Source: JACJXF01 sp964349045
Lineage (GTDB): Bacteria; Bacteroidota; Bacteroidia; Bacteroidales; GCA-2748055
Direction: 5' to 3'
Assembly (NCBI GenBank): GCA_964349045.1
Contig: CAYGFI010000006.1
Span: forward strand, 16,253 to 80,252
Length of the DNA: 64,000 bases
The position numbers and the translations under genes are program-made. The notes under the pieces were generated by a model, which was given only the letters and a program-made list of their open reading frames with translations, had not been told where the DNA came from and searched no databases. Positions within the stretch are counted from its first letter, which is position 1, and each line of letters starts with the position of its first letter. Below, piece by piece: positions 27,499 through 37,503 of this stretch.

Positions 27499-30120
27499 CT
27501 ATTTGGCAGGAAAACCAAATTTATATTCCACGGTTTGCATGGCATCGCCGGGTGAATCAAGATTAATATTATAAGTGATATCCCAATTACCCCTTGATGA
27601 ATTATACTCGGTTTGCCAGAAATCATTGCCATAAACTGACTGGTCGACCTTCTCCCACTTACTGTCAACCTTTCTGTATAACTCTGGATTCCGGTAGCTT
27701 CCAACATTGCTAATGGTTAACGGAACGTACCCAATACCACCTGTAACGGAGAACCGGGCAATGCTGTTATCAGCCTCAATTTTTATAGGATAGTTATTAA
27801 TCAGGGTTCCGGTTGTTATATCAATATCGAGATCATTTCCGATGGCTTCCCTGTAAACCAATTCCCAGGTATTGGTCTTTTCAGACAATGCTCTGGTAAA
27901 ATTCTGGTTGGGGCCATAATAGTGATTCGCAATTTCCGGAACGATAAAAAGCACTATTTCGGCCTCTATATAATCGCCTGCCAGGAAAGAGTTGCACGAT
28001 GCCGGCGGTATAATATTTATCAAACCACTCGATTCTCCATGACCTTTAATTGTATTGTATTCAGCAAACCAGGGAGGGGTATTGTCCTTACCGTTAATCC
28101 TGGCATTCCAATTTCGAATAATAAATCCCCGGTTTGCCGGTAACCAGCTGGACCTGGTTTTTGGACTGGTAAAGTATGAATCGGTGAATGAGAACCATTG
28201 CACCTTCCCTTCAGTAGCCTTCTTTTCTGTAGTGTACTGTTCTGTACTGCCAATCGTAGCTTTCCACTGCTCCTTTAATCCTGTTTCATTACCCCATGCC
28301 AATGTCCTGGACAGGGTGTAATGATATCTTTCTGCTGCAGCCTGAAATATAACAAAATCCTTAAATGAGATATTTTCAAGAACATTCAACCGGATTTTAT
28401 ATATACCCCTTGTTATATCATCTGAACGTCCAACTGAAGCAGTATATTCAAAATCCATTGAATTGTCATCCATGGTTCCTGCATAAGTTACTTCTGTGAG
28501 GTTCGGACTATATTTTCTATACTGGGTTCTGATTCTGCTATGCCAGCCCCTTGTTCCATCCATTTTGGTATAATTAAAAAAGTCGGCTCCCCCGAGATTG
28601 CTTGTCCATCCCCATTTTTCGCCTTCAGCAGATAACAAGAGTAAGGGTCTGAAATCTAATACAGGGGCACTTGCCTGATCCAGGTCAGGTTCATAGGTTA
28701 TGTTCTCACCCCATGCACCGATAGCCGATTGGTCCCACTGTTGGTTACTACCCCAGCCAATCAGACAAAGTTGGGCGTGAGATGCTGCAGGAACACCGCC
28801 CCATAATGAATTTACACTTGTATATTCCAGGGAGATGCTCGAATTTGCAGGGATTGTAAACATGCTCAATCCGTGATACCAGGTTCCTCTGAAATAATGC
28901 GAGTCCACGCCTGTTCGCCCACCGGAATGCCAGTTTTTTGATAACTGAATGGGTATACCCACCGGATTGCCTTCACTGTCACGAAGAATCGCCGAGATAC
29001 CGGTTACAGCATATACACTGCTCCCACCAGGGGTTAACCTCCCTTTTGCAAAATTGAGTCGCACAATCTGATCCCTGGATGTAGGATTGGAAACTGAAAA
29101 CTGCACCCTATCCATCCTGCTATTCATATCCTTCAGCGGATCGGGGTTGCCTTCGCGGGGTTCTGCAGCTGGCTGCCTTTTAGTTTCATCGCTTCTTAAA
29201 ATGACCTGATGCCAGCCTTTGTCTTTGTTATAAATCACATCCAGTTGAGCATCGATCGGCGCAATCTGTTTTGCTGTTACAATTAGTGGCTGGGCTTCCT
29301 GCTCTGAGATCTCAATGATTTTCGATTCAATATCTGCTGGTACCGGATAAATAATTATTCCTGAATTTAATTCCTCTCCTTTTGGACACAGGGCTCTTTT
29401 TTCCATGATTACCGAAACAGCAGTGCCTTTAACCGAAAGCTTAGTAGCATCCGTTGATTTTAAAAAGATATAACCACTTCCATCTTGTGGATTCTTCAGG
29501 GCCTTAATATCTCCGTGGTCAAGCAATTCACTAAACTCTTCCGGAAATACCAAATTCGTTTCAAGTCCAAGGTTTTCCAAATCTGATGATGGAGTTGCTT
29601 TCAGTATGAGTGAGAGACGGTCGGGCCAGGATATTATTTCGAGGCCGCTGTTGTAAGGTTCGCAACCGTTCAAATCCGGTAAATTTGTGATAAACCTGCG
29701 TTGAAAATATTTGCCTGTTTCCACCAATTGGCAATCGTCATCAACTCCGCTTGTGGTGGTGCACCATGACATATTTCCACCTGTGCTCAGTCCAAAGTTT
29801 AATTTACAGGGAGTATTTTCAGGAAAGCTCTCTGCATTAGTTTCTCTGAGTACAAGGTCCTCGGATTTATCACCCATATTAATGCTTAAATCCAGAACAG
29901 AAAGATTTGGGTAATCAAACGAAAGGGAATAATTGCTGGTTTTTATAGCAAATATCTGATTTCCCGTTTTAATGGTTTTCTTCCACCACATAAAGGAATA
30001 ATCTTCTTGGTTTTCATAACACTGCGATGGAAGTTCCTGCGATTTACTACTGCAGGAAATAATAAACACGAGAACCACCAGTAAGAAACAAATGTGTGTT
30101 TTAGTTTTTGTGTAGCTCAT
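27499..30120 (-). CDS. Large lipoprotein of unknown function
   Basis: An 873-residue protein with a clear lipoprotein signal (VLVFIISCSSK, Cys23), so anchored in a membrane. I recognise no catalytic family. The sequence is dominated by beta-rich segments with many Trp, Gly and Asn residues (for example WYHGLSMFTIPANSSISLEY and GWTSNLGGADFFNYTKMDG), as in carbohydrate-binding or lyase-like beta-sandwich proteins. The last 150 or so residues are duplicated perfectly in the chimeric remnant at 10310-11050. The gene overlaps the DNA where the GH78 N-terminus should be, so the two were joined by a rearrangement near 27440-27500. A structural or hydrolytic role on the same polysaccharide is inferred from context only. 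Confidence 0.8.
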   Translation of the reverse strand: MSYTKTKTHICFLLVVLVFIISCSSKSQELPSQCYENQEDYSFMWWKKTIKTGNQIFAIKTSNYSLSFDYPNLSVLDLSINMGDKSEDLVLRETNAESFPENTPCKLNFGLSTGGNMSWCTTTSGVDDDCQLVETGKYFQRRFITNLPDLNGCEPYNSGLEIISWPDRLSLILKATPSSDLENLGLETNLVFPEEFSELLDHGDIKALKNPQDGSGYIFLKSTDATKLSVKGTAVSVIMEKRALCPKGEELNSGIIIYPVPADIESKIIEISEQEAQPLIVTAKQIAPIDAQLDVIYNKDKGWHQVILRSDETKRQPAAEPREGNPDPLKDMNSRMDRVQFSVSNPTSRDQIVRLNFAKGRLTPGGSSVYAVTGISAILRDSEGNPVGIPIQLSKNWHSGGRTGVDSHYFRGTWYHGLSMFTIPANSSISLEYTSVNSLWGGVPAASHAQLCLIGWGSNQQWDQSAIGAWGENITYEPDLDQASAPVLDFRPLLLLSAEGEKWGWTSNLGGADFFNYTKMDGTRGWHSRIRTQYRKYSPNLTEVTYAGTMDDNSMDFEYTASVGRSDDITRGIYKIRLNVLENISFKDFVIFQAAAERYHYTLSRTLAWGNETGLKEQWKATIGSTEQYTTEKKATEGKVQWFSFTDSYFTSPKTRSSWLPANRGFIIRNWNARINGKDNTPPWFAEYNTIKGHGESSGLINIIPPASCNSFLAGDYIEAEIVLFIVPEIANHYYGPNQNFTRALSEKTNTWELVYREAIGNDLDIDITTGTLINNYPIKIEADNSIARFSVTGGIGYVPLTISNVGSYRNPELYRKVDSKWEKVDQSVYGNDFWQTEYNSSRGNWDITYNINLDSPGDAMQTVEYKFGFPAK
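27541..27998. repeat. 458-bp direct repeat, copy 2
   Basis: Perfect partner of 10328-10785. This copy lies in frame in the intact lipoprotein gene, so it is the likely donor. Confidence 0.9.
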
Positions 30121-30316
30121 AACTATTTATTTTAATTTTCAGGTAAACGTTCAGGGTTTTAAAGTTTCACCCGGATATTCAATTTCCGCCCTTTTTAAGG
30201 CTCAGAGAAGGGTAGTTATTTCCATATTGAGACTTTTTCAGAAATATCAACAACCGCACCTGGCAATAAATCCGTAATTAATTGACTTATATTACTCATC
30301 TAAAATGATATAGTAG

Positions 30317-31819
30317 TTATTTTCTAATGGTTTCTTTCACTTCTTTCATCAGCTGCAATGCTTTTTTGCCTACTGTTCCATCCTGATAAATTGCCAGGTT
30401 AATGGTTACAAAGCCTCCGTTATCCATACAGCTTTTTATGTAAGTACTTAATTGTTCCGGGGTGAATTTTGGATCAGAAATATCTGTCTCTTGCTGAACC
30501 CACAAATGTTTTTCCATAGTCAGCAAGGCCTGGTACGGTAAATTAGGTGAGGGTCCGTTTTTCATGTAACCATTTTCGGGAATCCCAATAGGATCCTGAA
30601 CCTCTCCGGACCAGTAATCCTGCCAGGGGGACACGTCAGGGTAAATCCAGGGATTCAGGCAAATAATCCGGTCTTTATTTCCGATTTTACAAAGTTTGAA
30701 AAACTCTTCAAAAGGTACATCCGGATAATTTTCAAATATCTGGTACCAGGAATCGAACCAGTATCCTGCAATTTTATTCTGATACCTGTTTCCCATTTCG
30801 GTAAGAATATCCGTATAATTTGCTACAAATGCCTGGTGTTCTTCGTTGGTTGATAATTTATTTCTGGGGAATTTAAATGCCAATGGTTCGTTTAAATAGC
30901 AAAGTAAGCGAACACCCCTTTTATTAAGGGCATTGGCGATTTCTTCTATCAAATCCCGTTGAGTGGTGTTTCCGGGATGAATCCTCTCCCAGCTTTTTAG
31001 CGGTGCAGGACAGTATGATTTAGCATGTCCAATGGTTAAAAGCACGTAACCTGCTCCGGTTTCTTCAACCATATTGGCAAACTTTTCTACATCAAAATCA
31101 TTAACAGCATCTTCAAATTTTTTATTTGAGCCATCGGGAAGAACACTTTGAGAGGTCCAGTGGAACATCAGGCCGTAACCTGTTTTTACCAACCAATCGA
31201 CACTCGCTCTGGCAGCTTTTGCCCTTGCTTCTTCGTTTGCTATTTCTTTCTTTTTTGACAGCGGCAGCAATTCTGCAGAACGAAAATCAAATAGAATTCC
31301 TTCTTTTTCAATGCCAGAGGTGGAAATGACAATTTTTTGTTTCCCGTCCTCCAAACTAATTAAACCGGAGAGCTTTAGTCTTTGAAAGTTTTTAGCCTCC
31401 TGAACCTGAAAATTCTCACCTCCCGGAAATGGACCGGAAGTTGGTAACAATGAAAAAGGGAATTCCTCTTTTTCTGTTTGAACAGTTATTTTTATTCCAT
31501 TACCTTGACTACCTACATTGGCAATAATATAAAATTCATACTCATCCTTATCCGGAATTTCCACTTCCCAGCTTAAGGAGCCATTTCCTTTCCAGGCAAT
31601 GAAACTGCCAGGCATCAATTCTAAATTACCCTGGATTTCCGATGCATATTTCCCATAAATATAAGTGCTTAATGGTGACATAAAATTTGTTCCAGTGTCT
31701 GGATTATATTCTTTAACTGTTTTATTTTTTTTGCCGCTATCAGAAGAACATGCGCTGAGAATAAGCAGAAAAATAAACGTGAAAAGAATTGGCACATTTC
31801 TATATTTGATCAGTTTCAT
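30317..31819 (-). CDS. GH29-like lipoprotein with N-terminal beta domain
   Basis: Lipoprotein (LILSACSS, Cys24). Residues 35-190 form a beta-sandwich resembling carbohydrate-binding modules (FIAWKGNGSLSWEVEIPDKD, GIKITVQ). From about 205 the protein follows the GH29 fucosidase barrel: GYGLMFHWTSQS (214-225), FDVEKFANMVEETGAGYVLL, and GYWFDSW with Asp356 at the nucleophile position. The strong fucosidase signature KHHDGF is replaced by GHAKSYC, so this is a divergent member. Fucosidase or another alpha-L-glycosidase activity is possible but not certain. It starts just downstream of the GH95-type gene, with 9 bp between them. Confidence 0.75.
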   Translation of the reverse strand: MKLIKYRNVPILFTFIFLLILSACSSDSGKKNKTVKEYNPDTGTNFMSPLSTYIYGKYASEIQGNLELMPGSFIAWKGNGSLSWEVEIPDKDEYEFYIIANVGSQGNGIKITVQTEKEEFPFSLLPTSGPFPGGENFQVQEAKNFQRLKLSGLISLEDGKQKIVISTSGIEKEGILFDFRSAELLPLSKKKEIANEEARAKAARASVDWLVKTGYGLMFHWTSQSVLPDGSNKKFEDAVNDFDVEKFANMVEETGAGYVLLTIGHAKSYCPAPLKSWERIHPGNTTQRDLIEEIANALNKRGVRLLCYLNEPLAFKFPRNKLSTNEEHQAFVANYTDILTEMGNRYQNKIAGYWFDSWYQIFENYPDVPFEEFFKLCKIGNKDRIICLNPWIYPDVSPWQDYWSGEVQDPIGIPENGYMKNGPSPNLPYQALLTMEKHLWVQQETDISDPKFTPEQLSTYIKSCMDNGGFVTINLAIYQDGTVGKKALQLMKEVKETIRK

Positions 31820-31828
31820 TTTATTTTA

Positions 31829-34204
31829 TTATTTGCTGTAAAAATTATGTCCGGGAAGTCTTTCTGTCTTCTTACTGAATCCAAACAGGTTACGTTTTTC
31901 ATTGCTAACAGGAATTGCTGCTATGCTCAAATCTGTTTCCTCAAGCAATGCGGCCGTAAATATTACAGTCTCCCCCTTTTTAAGGTCGATAGTATAAAAT
32001 CCATTGTTGTCTTTTTTAATACGTTCACTTGTTGAAACATCTTTCCCCCCTATGTAAATGTACGGATTTGCAATATTTGGTTGAACAATACATGCTGAGC
32101 CAACGAGACTTTCAATAACCACAAACTGTGTTTGACCCTGTTCTTTTTTTGAGCTAACCAGAAATGCCCCCTGTGTCCTCAGATGATGAAAGGCAGCATC
32201 TCCCCATCGTTCAGGTGTGCCGGGGAAAACTTTAATTATTCCACCCATACTTTGCAATAGCATGTCGTGCACACAGGTAGCAAAGGACAAGGGGCTTTCT
32301 ATAACCGGATTACCTTCGGCATACATGGTTGTTGGTGATACGTTCTTATGCTGTATTAAGAAATCGAGGTAATAATATGCCTTCTCAGCATCGCCTAAAG
32401 CAGCATACATTGATGCAGCTCCGGTAGCTGTATAACCTGTTACAGGCATTGCACTAACTTTTATTCCGCTGTTTATGGTAACATCGAGCCAGTGGTCGAG
32501 AGTAGTTCGTATAAGTTTCCTGTCATCCTCATTATTGGCAGTAATAACGGCCAGTGGATAAAATCCCAGCAGGTGTGAATAATGGCGGTGAGGTGTTTCA
32601 AAAGCGATATCTTTTCCAATTCTCAGACCGTTCTCGTCGATTTGAAAATCAACGAGATTATCTAAAATATTTTGCCATTCCACAGCAAGCGGGTCGTTTA
32701 ATTGAAACTCCTCATTCAGGTCTGTGAGTGTTTGGCAGCTCCAACGCATTAAAGCAAGGGTAAAGTTGATATCCTGTCCGTTTCCTCCGGGATATTCGGG
32801 CGACCAGCTGTTTTTAACGTGAATTTTCCCATCATCGGCTTCAACCGGGTTTTCCTTTAAATAGTTGAGATAGCTGTTAACTGCTTTTTTTAGAATTGGA
32901 AATAGTTTGTCTCGCATACGTTCACGGTCACCTGCAAATTGGCAATGCAACCAGTAATTGTTTAAAATCCAAACCAGCATGTCAGGGACTTTCGCACCAT
33001 TATAGGCAATTAAATCCTGTGGCAAAAGTGCCGCAACTGCCGCTGAGTTTTCCCAGCGGTCTGGTACGTTGTCCTCAAGGTTTTTGACGTACTTATCAAT
33101 TGAATTTGGCAGCGATTCGCCCACAGAAAGCCGATTAGCGGTAAGATGAGTCCAGTATTGCAATTCCACATTTAAATCACCCCAGACCATCGGCCAAAAG
33201 GTTTTATGATACCATGGTCCCATTAAATCCATAATGGGTCCGTTGCCCCTTGTTGCCGAAGCAAATTTGTACATCTGAATCCAATAGAAAGCTTCTTTTT
33301 CAGGGTCGTCTATTGTTAAAAAACTTAGTGGATAATAGTCATGCCACCACTGTTTATGAGTCTTATCAAAAGTTTTATTTTTAAGAAGCAATTTTGCATT
33401 TTGTATGTTCTGCTTTACAATTTGCATACTGTTATGTTCGGGAAAGCTATGATGAATACTGGCAATTAATTGCTGTGCACCATTTGGATAACCAGTAATT
33501 TCCCAGCCGGTTGTGGTTTCTCCTTTTTCCTTATACAAAGGCTGGTAACAAAAATGTTGCCCATCTGCCTCACTCACAGTTGCATCGGGTGGCATAACCA
33601 TGGGGTCGTTACGCATTTTTTCCCAACTGCCACCTCTCATCCCTCTATTCGTTTGAAGTGTTGCCCAGACAGGAGGAACCGGTTTTTCAGGATGCCATGT
33701 AATCTTAATGGACTCGCCTTCTTCAGCTACAGTTTCAAAATATATAATATCGGAATTGCTGTGGCTAAATCCTTTAATCTGGTACTTCCCCGCAGTAGTT
33801 TTCACAACTCCGGTAAGTTCGGCATTCCACAAGCTTAATTTTAAGTCAACACCTACAATTTCACCAGTAGATTCCAGGTTAAAATGCCCCAGTGGCAGGC
33901 GGCTTCGATAAATCCAAAGCATCTGGTCTTCCTTTGGAGCTTCACGGTGGTCGTAATAATCATGGCGGCCTGCATAAATTGACATGATGTTTTTGCCTTC
34001 ACTTTCAGTTCTGTAAAAAAGGAAACCTACATTACCATTGCCCGAATAGGGAGCAACTTCCCAACGGTTGGGAATTTCATCCCAAAGCATGTCGTGTTGA
34101 GAAAGAAAAGTTTCGTAATCAACTTCCAACTTCAGTTTTTGGGTATCCTCCGACTTACACGAAAACATAAATAGCATCAACAGAAATGTCAATAGGATTT
34201 TCAT
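31829..34204 (-). CDS. GH95-type (alpha/alpha)6 glycosidase, lipoprotein
   Basis: The ATG at 34204 (residue 12 of the longer open frame starting at 34237) gives a clean lipoprotein signal, MKILLTFLLMLFMFSC, and is preferred. The N-terminal domain carries IPNRWEVAPYSGNGNVGFLF, the entry motif of GH95/GH65-like enzymes. The barrel region has MDLMGPWYHKTFWPMVWGDLN, SWSPEYPGGNGQDINFTLAL and HRHYSHLLGFYPL, and the C-terminal domain has GIIKVFPGTPERWGDAAFHH. This organisation fits alpha-L-fucosidases or alpha-L-galactosidases of GH95 or a close unclassified relative. It is flanked by a GH29-like lipoprotein and an esterase in the same direction. Confidence 0.8.
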   Translation of the reverse strand: MKILLTFLLMLFMFSCKSEDTQKLKLEVDYETFLSQHDMLWDEIPNRWEVAPYSGNGNVGFLFYRTESEGKNIMSIYAGRHDYYDHREAPKEDQMLWIYRSRLPLGHFNLESTGEIVGVDLKLSLWNAELTGVVKTTAGKYQIKGFSHSNSDIIYFETVAEEGESIKITWHPEKPVPPVWATLQTNRGMRGGSWEKMRNDPMVMPPDATVSEADGQHFCYQPLYKEKGETTTGWEITGYPNGAQQLIASIHHSFPEHNSMQIVKQNIQNAKLLLKNKTFDKTHKQWWHDYYPLSFLTIDDPEKEAFYWIQMYKFASATRGNGPIMDLMGPWYHKTFWPMVWGDLNVELQYWTHLTANRLSVGESLPNSIDKYVKNLEDNVPDRWENSAAVAALLPQDLIAYNGAKVPDMLVWILNNYWLHCQFAGDRERMRDKLFPILKKAVNSYLNYLKENPVEADDGKIHVKNSWSPEYPGGNGQDINFTLALMRWSCQTLTDLNEEFQLNDPLAVEWQNILDNLVDFQIDENGLRIGKDIAFETPHRHYSHLLGFYPLAVITANNEDDRKLIRTTLDHWLDVTINSGIKVSAMPVTGYTATGAASMYAALGDAEKAYYYLDFLIQHKNVSPTTMYAEGNPVIESPLSFATCVHDMLLQSMGGIIKVFPGTPERWGDAAFHHLRTQGAFLVSSKKEQGQTQFVVIESLVGSACIVQPNIANPYIYIGGKDVSTSERIKKDNNGFYTIDLKKGETVIFTAALLEETDLSIAAIPVSNEKRNLFGFSKKTERLPGHNFYSK

Positions 34205-34276
34205 TTTTTTTAAGCTTAGGTTAATAGATTTTCCCAATCAATAGCATATTCAATTTTTTTGATGTTCGTCATGTAC

Positions 34277-36151
34277 TTATTTTTTTAACCATTGAAGATT
34301 CCGGAACTCTGGTTTCTTACCTTTCCACTCAGCTCCTAATTTCAAGCTATTGTCTTTTCCCTTCAGGGTTACCTGTTCACCCAGTTTTAACTCCACTATC
34401 CCACTCCAATCGTTTAAAATTCCTCCATTGCCATCGCGGAAGTCTTTTGCCTTTAAAACAATACTTTGCCATTCCGAACCACCTTTCAGCTGAATTTCTG
34501 CAGCATATCCATCAATGCCCACTATTATTTTGTTTGCCTCCTCAGAGCGAACTTCAATTGCCAGTTTTGCATTAGCAGGAGCCTTCCATTTGTCATTGTA
34601 AAGTTTGTGTGTAGTACGCTCCCAGGAATCTTCTTTATAGGTAAACCATTCTTTTTCCCAGTTGTCATCAAAACTTTCAATGACAAGAGAAGGTTCCATA
34701 GTGTTTTTAACTTTTGCCGCTTTGAGTTGTTCAGGTGAGGCAACCTGTATAAGCGTCGAAATATTAAATATTTCTGTAGTATAAATGTTGTAATAGTATC
34801 CTGCGCCTGTTACAGGTTCATCCAGTGAGTAAATTATATTTGCATACACCCAGAGTGGTTTGTCTGTAGTCAGAAGTGGTAAATCTGCTGTCCAGGTATT
34901 GCCTGATTTCATTCCTCCAGCGTAATGCCAGAAACGGTTTATTCTGTTATCTCGTTCAGATACTTCCCCGAAATTCTCACCTTGTTGTGTATAATAAATA
35001 TCTACAGCAAGTATAGATTTTGATGCATCAGGGCTAACAGTGAAAGTTGGTATTCCGTTTTTGGTTTTTAATATCAATTGGCTCACGGGAGTCTTTGGAT
35101 AGGTGAATGTTCCTTTCAAATACTGGTCAAACCAGAGTAGTCCGGTGACCTCAGAATCGCCAAGGTCCTGGTGGTTGTGGTGGGGCGCGCTAACTACCCG
35201 CCATTCCTTTGATTTAATAAGACGTGTTGCTGTTGGCAAATCACGCAAATGCCCATGGAAGTCATTTGACGGACTGAGAAAAATAATAGGACATGAAATC
35301 ACTTTTAAATAGGCATTGTCTGCAATTGTGTTCAGATATAATGGGTTCTCATCATCGTTATTGCTTATTCCGCCACAAGAGGGAGCTGCAGCCTTGATAC
35401 GTGGATCTATTGCTGTTAATACAGTTAGTTTTCCACCCATGGAATGGCCGTAAACTCCTAGTTTATAGGGATCAACTTCTGCTTGCTGTTCGAGGAAAGT
35501 TATGGCCCGGCGGGCACCCAGCGCGCAAAGGAACCAGCTGTTATTTCGTGGAGACTCACTAGAATCATAGGTCCATGAAGCCGGTGCAACAGATGCAAAA
35601 TTGTTTTTTGGATTTCTGCATGGTGCGTGATAGGCATCCAATGGTCCCCAATCGGTGGTGAGTTTATATTCCGGATCATCGGAATTGTTGTCCCAGAATA
35701 GTTTTACGATTTCAGGATTTATCACGTAATCCGGTGCATTAATCCGCCCTGCCCATGCAATAGAAATGGTGGCATAACCGCGTTTGCCATTGGTAAGTAC
35801 CGCACGGTAATCTGCATATTGTCCACCGCCATGAATTTGTACCAAACCTGGCAGATTTTTACCCCCTTTTGGATAACCATAAACCGCAGCCATCATGGCT
35901 TTTTGTCCTTTAAAAATGCCAATGCGATAACGAAGAATTTTCATAATCACGCCGTCTTCTTCCCACTCCTTAATAATTTCGACATCAAGCGGCTCTTTTC
36001 TCGTATCTACATCTTTCCATAATTCTTCGAGCGTCTGGGGAGCAATCCCGTCTTTTAATGTGCCAAAAGTTTCAATATTGTATTCCTGTGCCGAGATTCT
36101 TGCCTGAAAAATTAAGCACAAAACCCATACTACTAAAAGAAATTTTTTCAT
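34277..36151 (-). CDS. Alpha/beta-hydrolase esterase with C-terminal beta domain
   Basis: Secreted protein (signal peptide 1-21, QARISAQ). The hydrolase core has the oxyanion motif HGGG (107-110), nucleophile Ser237 in GHSMGG, acid near Asp297 (SPSNDFHG) and base His324-327 (APHHNH). This resembles the acetylxylan esterase and glucuronoyl-esterase-like group of alpha/beta hydrolases. A second beta-sandwich domain (about 350-624) follows. It probably removes acyl groups from the polysaccharide before the fucosidases act. Downstream of the GH29 gene at 36180 by 28 bp and likely co-transcribed with it. Confidence 0.83.
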   Translation of the reverse strand: MKKFLLVVWVLCLIFQARISAQEYNIETFGTLKDGIAPQTLEELWKDVDTRKEPLDVEIIKEWEEDGVIMKILRYRIGIFKGQKAMMAAVYGYPKGGKNLPGLVQIHGGGQYADYRAVLTNGKRGYATISIAWAGRINAPDYVINPEIVKLFWDNNSDDPEYKLTTDWGPLDAYHAPCRNPKNNFASVAPASWTYDSSESPRNNSWFLCALGARRAITFLEQQAEVDPYKLGVYGHSMGGKLTVLTAIDPRIKAAAPSCGGISNNDDENPLYLNTIADNAYLKVISCPIIFLSPSNDFHGHLRDLPTATRLIKSKEWRVVSAPHHNHQDLGDSEVTGLLWFDQYLKGTFTYPKTPVSQLILKTKNGIPTFTVSPDASKSILAVDIYYTQQGENFGEVSERDNRINRFWHYAGGMKSGNTWTADLPLLTTDKPLWVYANIIYSLDEPVTGAGYYYNIYTTEIFNISTLIQVASPEQLKAAKVKNTMEPSLVIESFDDNWEKEWFTYKEDSWERTTHKLYNDKWKAPANAKLAIEVRSEEANKIIVGIDGYAAEIQLKGGSEWQSIVLKAKDFRDGNGGILNDWSGIVELKLGEQVTLKGKDNSLKLGAEWKGKKPEFRNLQWLKK

Positions 36152-36179
36152 GTTCTATTGGTTTTTATCTGAATTGGTC

Positions 36180-37502
36180 TTATTCCGTTTCCAATACAAT
36201 TATTGAATCAATTTCATCCCGGTTCTTTATGGGCAAATTAATTTCGATACCTGATTCAGTTTGTTTAATAGTTGGATTCTTAACGTTTAAGCCCTTACTG
36301 CTTATAATTTTTTTATCGAGTGGGGGTAGCATTACATGCGCTACGGCTTCGGGCCAATTCAGAATATGAACATAGATTTTATTGTCCTTAAAGGTCATAC
36401 CTCCCCATTCTCCATTGGGAATTGGGCCTCCCCGGGTTCCATAAATACTTTCTCCGTTTTTCTTTAGCCATTTTCCCATTTTTTTCAAGACAGTGACTTG
36501 ATCTGCAGGAAATTCACCTGTTGGCATAGGTCCCACATTCAGAAGTAGATTTCCATCTCCAACAACGGTATGAACCAGTGTATGAATTGCCTCTTTGTAA
36601 GAAATGGTGCTACAATCGGGGCGGTAAGACCAGCCTCCTCCTTCTTTGCATTTGTTCATAGTCATGCAAGATTCCCAAGCCCTGTCTGTTTGAAATTTCC
36701 CGATTTTTTGCTCCGGGGTATCGTAATCTCCCAGTACCAATTTCTTCAATTCGGGGGTGTCAGGCTCATAAATTTTTCCTTTATCGCGTTTGATAAACCG
36801 GGCTGCACGGTTATTAACCAGAAGATTTTCTCCCTGCAAATCATACATCATTTCAAACAATTCCAAGATGGTATAATCTCCCCAGTTACCTGCTACATGG
36901 TCGAACCACATGATATCCACTTTACCGTAATTTGTTAGAAGCTCACGTACCTGTCCTTCGTAAAAGTCGTTGTACTTTTTATTGTTGCCCACGAGATAGT
37001 CGGGATGCGACCAGTCACGTGTTGAATAATACCAACCCAGTTTTAATCCGTATTTATGTGCTGCATCGGAAAGCTCTCTGCAAATATCACGCTTAAAAGG
37101 TGTATTTGCAATGTTATAATCCCGTAATTTTGTATGCCAGTTTGAAAACCCGTCATGATGCTTGGCGGTGAAAACGATGTATCTGAAACCCGCTTTTTTT
37201 GCCAGTTTCATCCATTCATCGGCATCAAATTTTTCCGGGTTGAAACTTTTGTATAGATTGTCATATTCTTCGTTGGGCACTAATCCCGTGCCGTCACCAT
37301 GGTCGAAGGGATGGCCTTGCCTTGACCAACCAATTTCAGTTCCATTTACACTGGAAGGCCCCCAGTGCATAAATAATCCGAATTTGGCATCCCGAAACCA
37401 TTCGAGTTTTGGATCGTTTTGGTATTCGTTTTGAGCATGAATGTTCAGTCCTGCAATGAAAAACATTCCAATGATGCACGTCAGATTGATTGAATTTTTC
37501 AT
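36180..37502 (-). CDS. GH29 alpha-L-fucosidase
   Basis: Retaining fucosidase that releases L-fucose from non-reducing ends. The signal peptide ends at NIHAQ (24). The motif FGLFMHWGPSSV (41-52) has the sugar-binding His46, KHHDGF (114-119) carries the signature His pair, and VDIMWFD ends with the nucleophile Asp201. No acid/base can be fixed by eye. It has 440 residues with a short C-terminal beta domain and no CBM. Its start is separated by one base from the GH172 stop (37504), implying translational coupling. This is one of four GH29-type sequences in the window (two intact, one divergent, one wrecked). Confidence 0.93.
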   Translation of the reverse strand: MKNSINLTCIIGMFFIAGLNIHAQNEYQNDPKLEWFRDAKFGLFMHWGPSSVNGTEIGWSRQGHPFDHGDGTGLVPNEEYDNLYKSFNPEKFDADEWMKLAKKAGFRYIVFTAKHHDGFSNWHTKLRDYNIANTPFKRDICRELSDAAHKYGLKLGWYYSTRDWSHPDYLVGNNKKYNDFYEGQVRELLTNYGKVDIMWFDHVAGNWGDYTILELFEMMYDLQGENLLVNNRAARFIKRDKGKIYEPDTPELKKLVLGDYDTPEQKIGKFQTDRAWESCMTMNKCKEGGGWSYRPDCSTISYKEAIHTLVHTVVGDGNLLLNVGPMPTGEFPADQVTVLKKMGKWLKKNGESIYGTRGGPIPNGEWGGMTFKDNKIYVHILNWPEAVAHVMLPPLDKKIISSKGLNVKNPTIKQTESGIEINLPIKNRDEIDSIIVLETE

Positions 37503-37503
37503 T

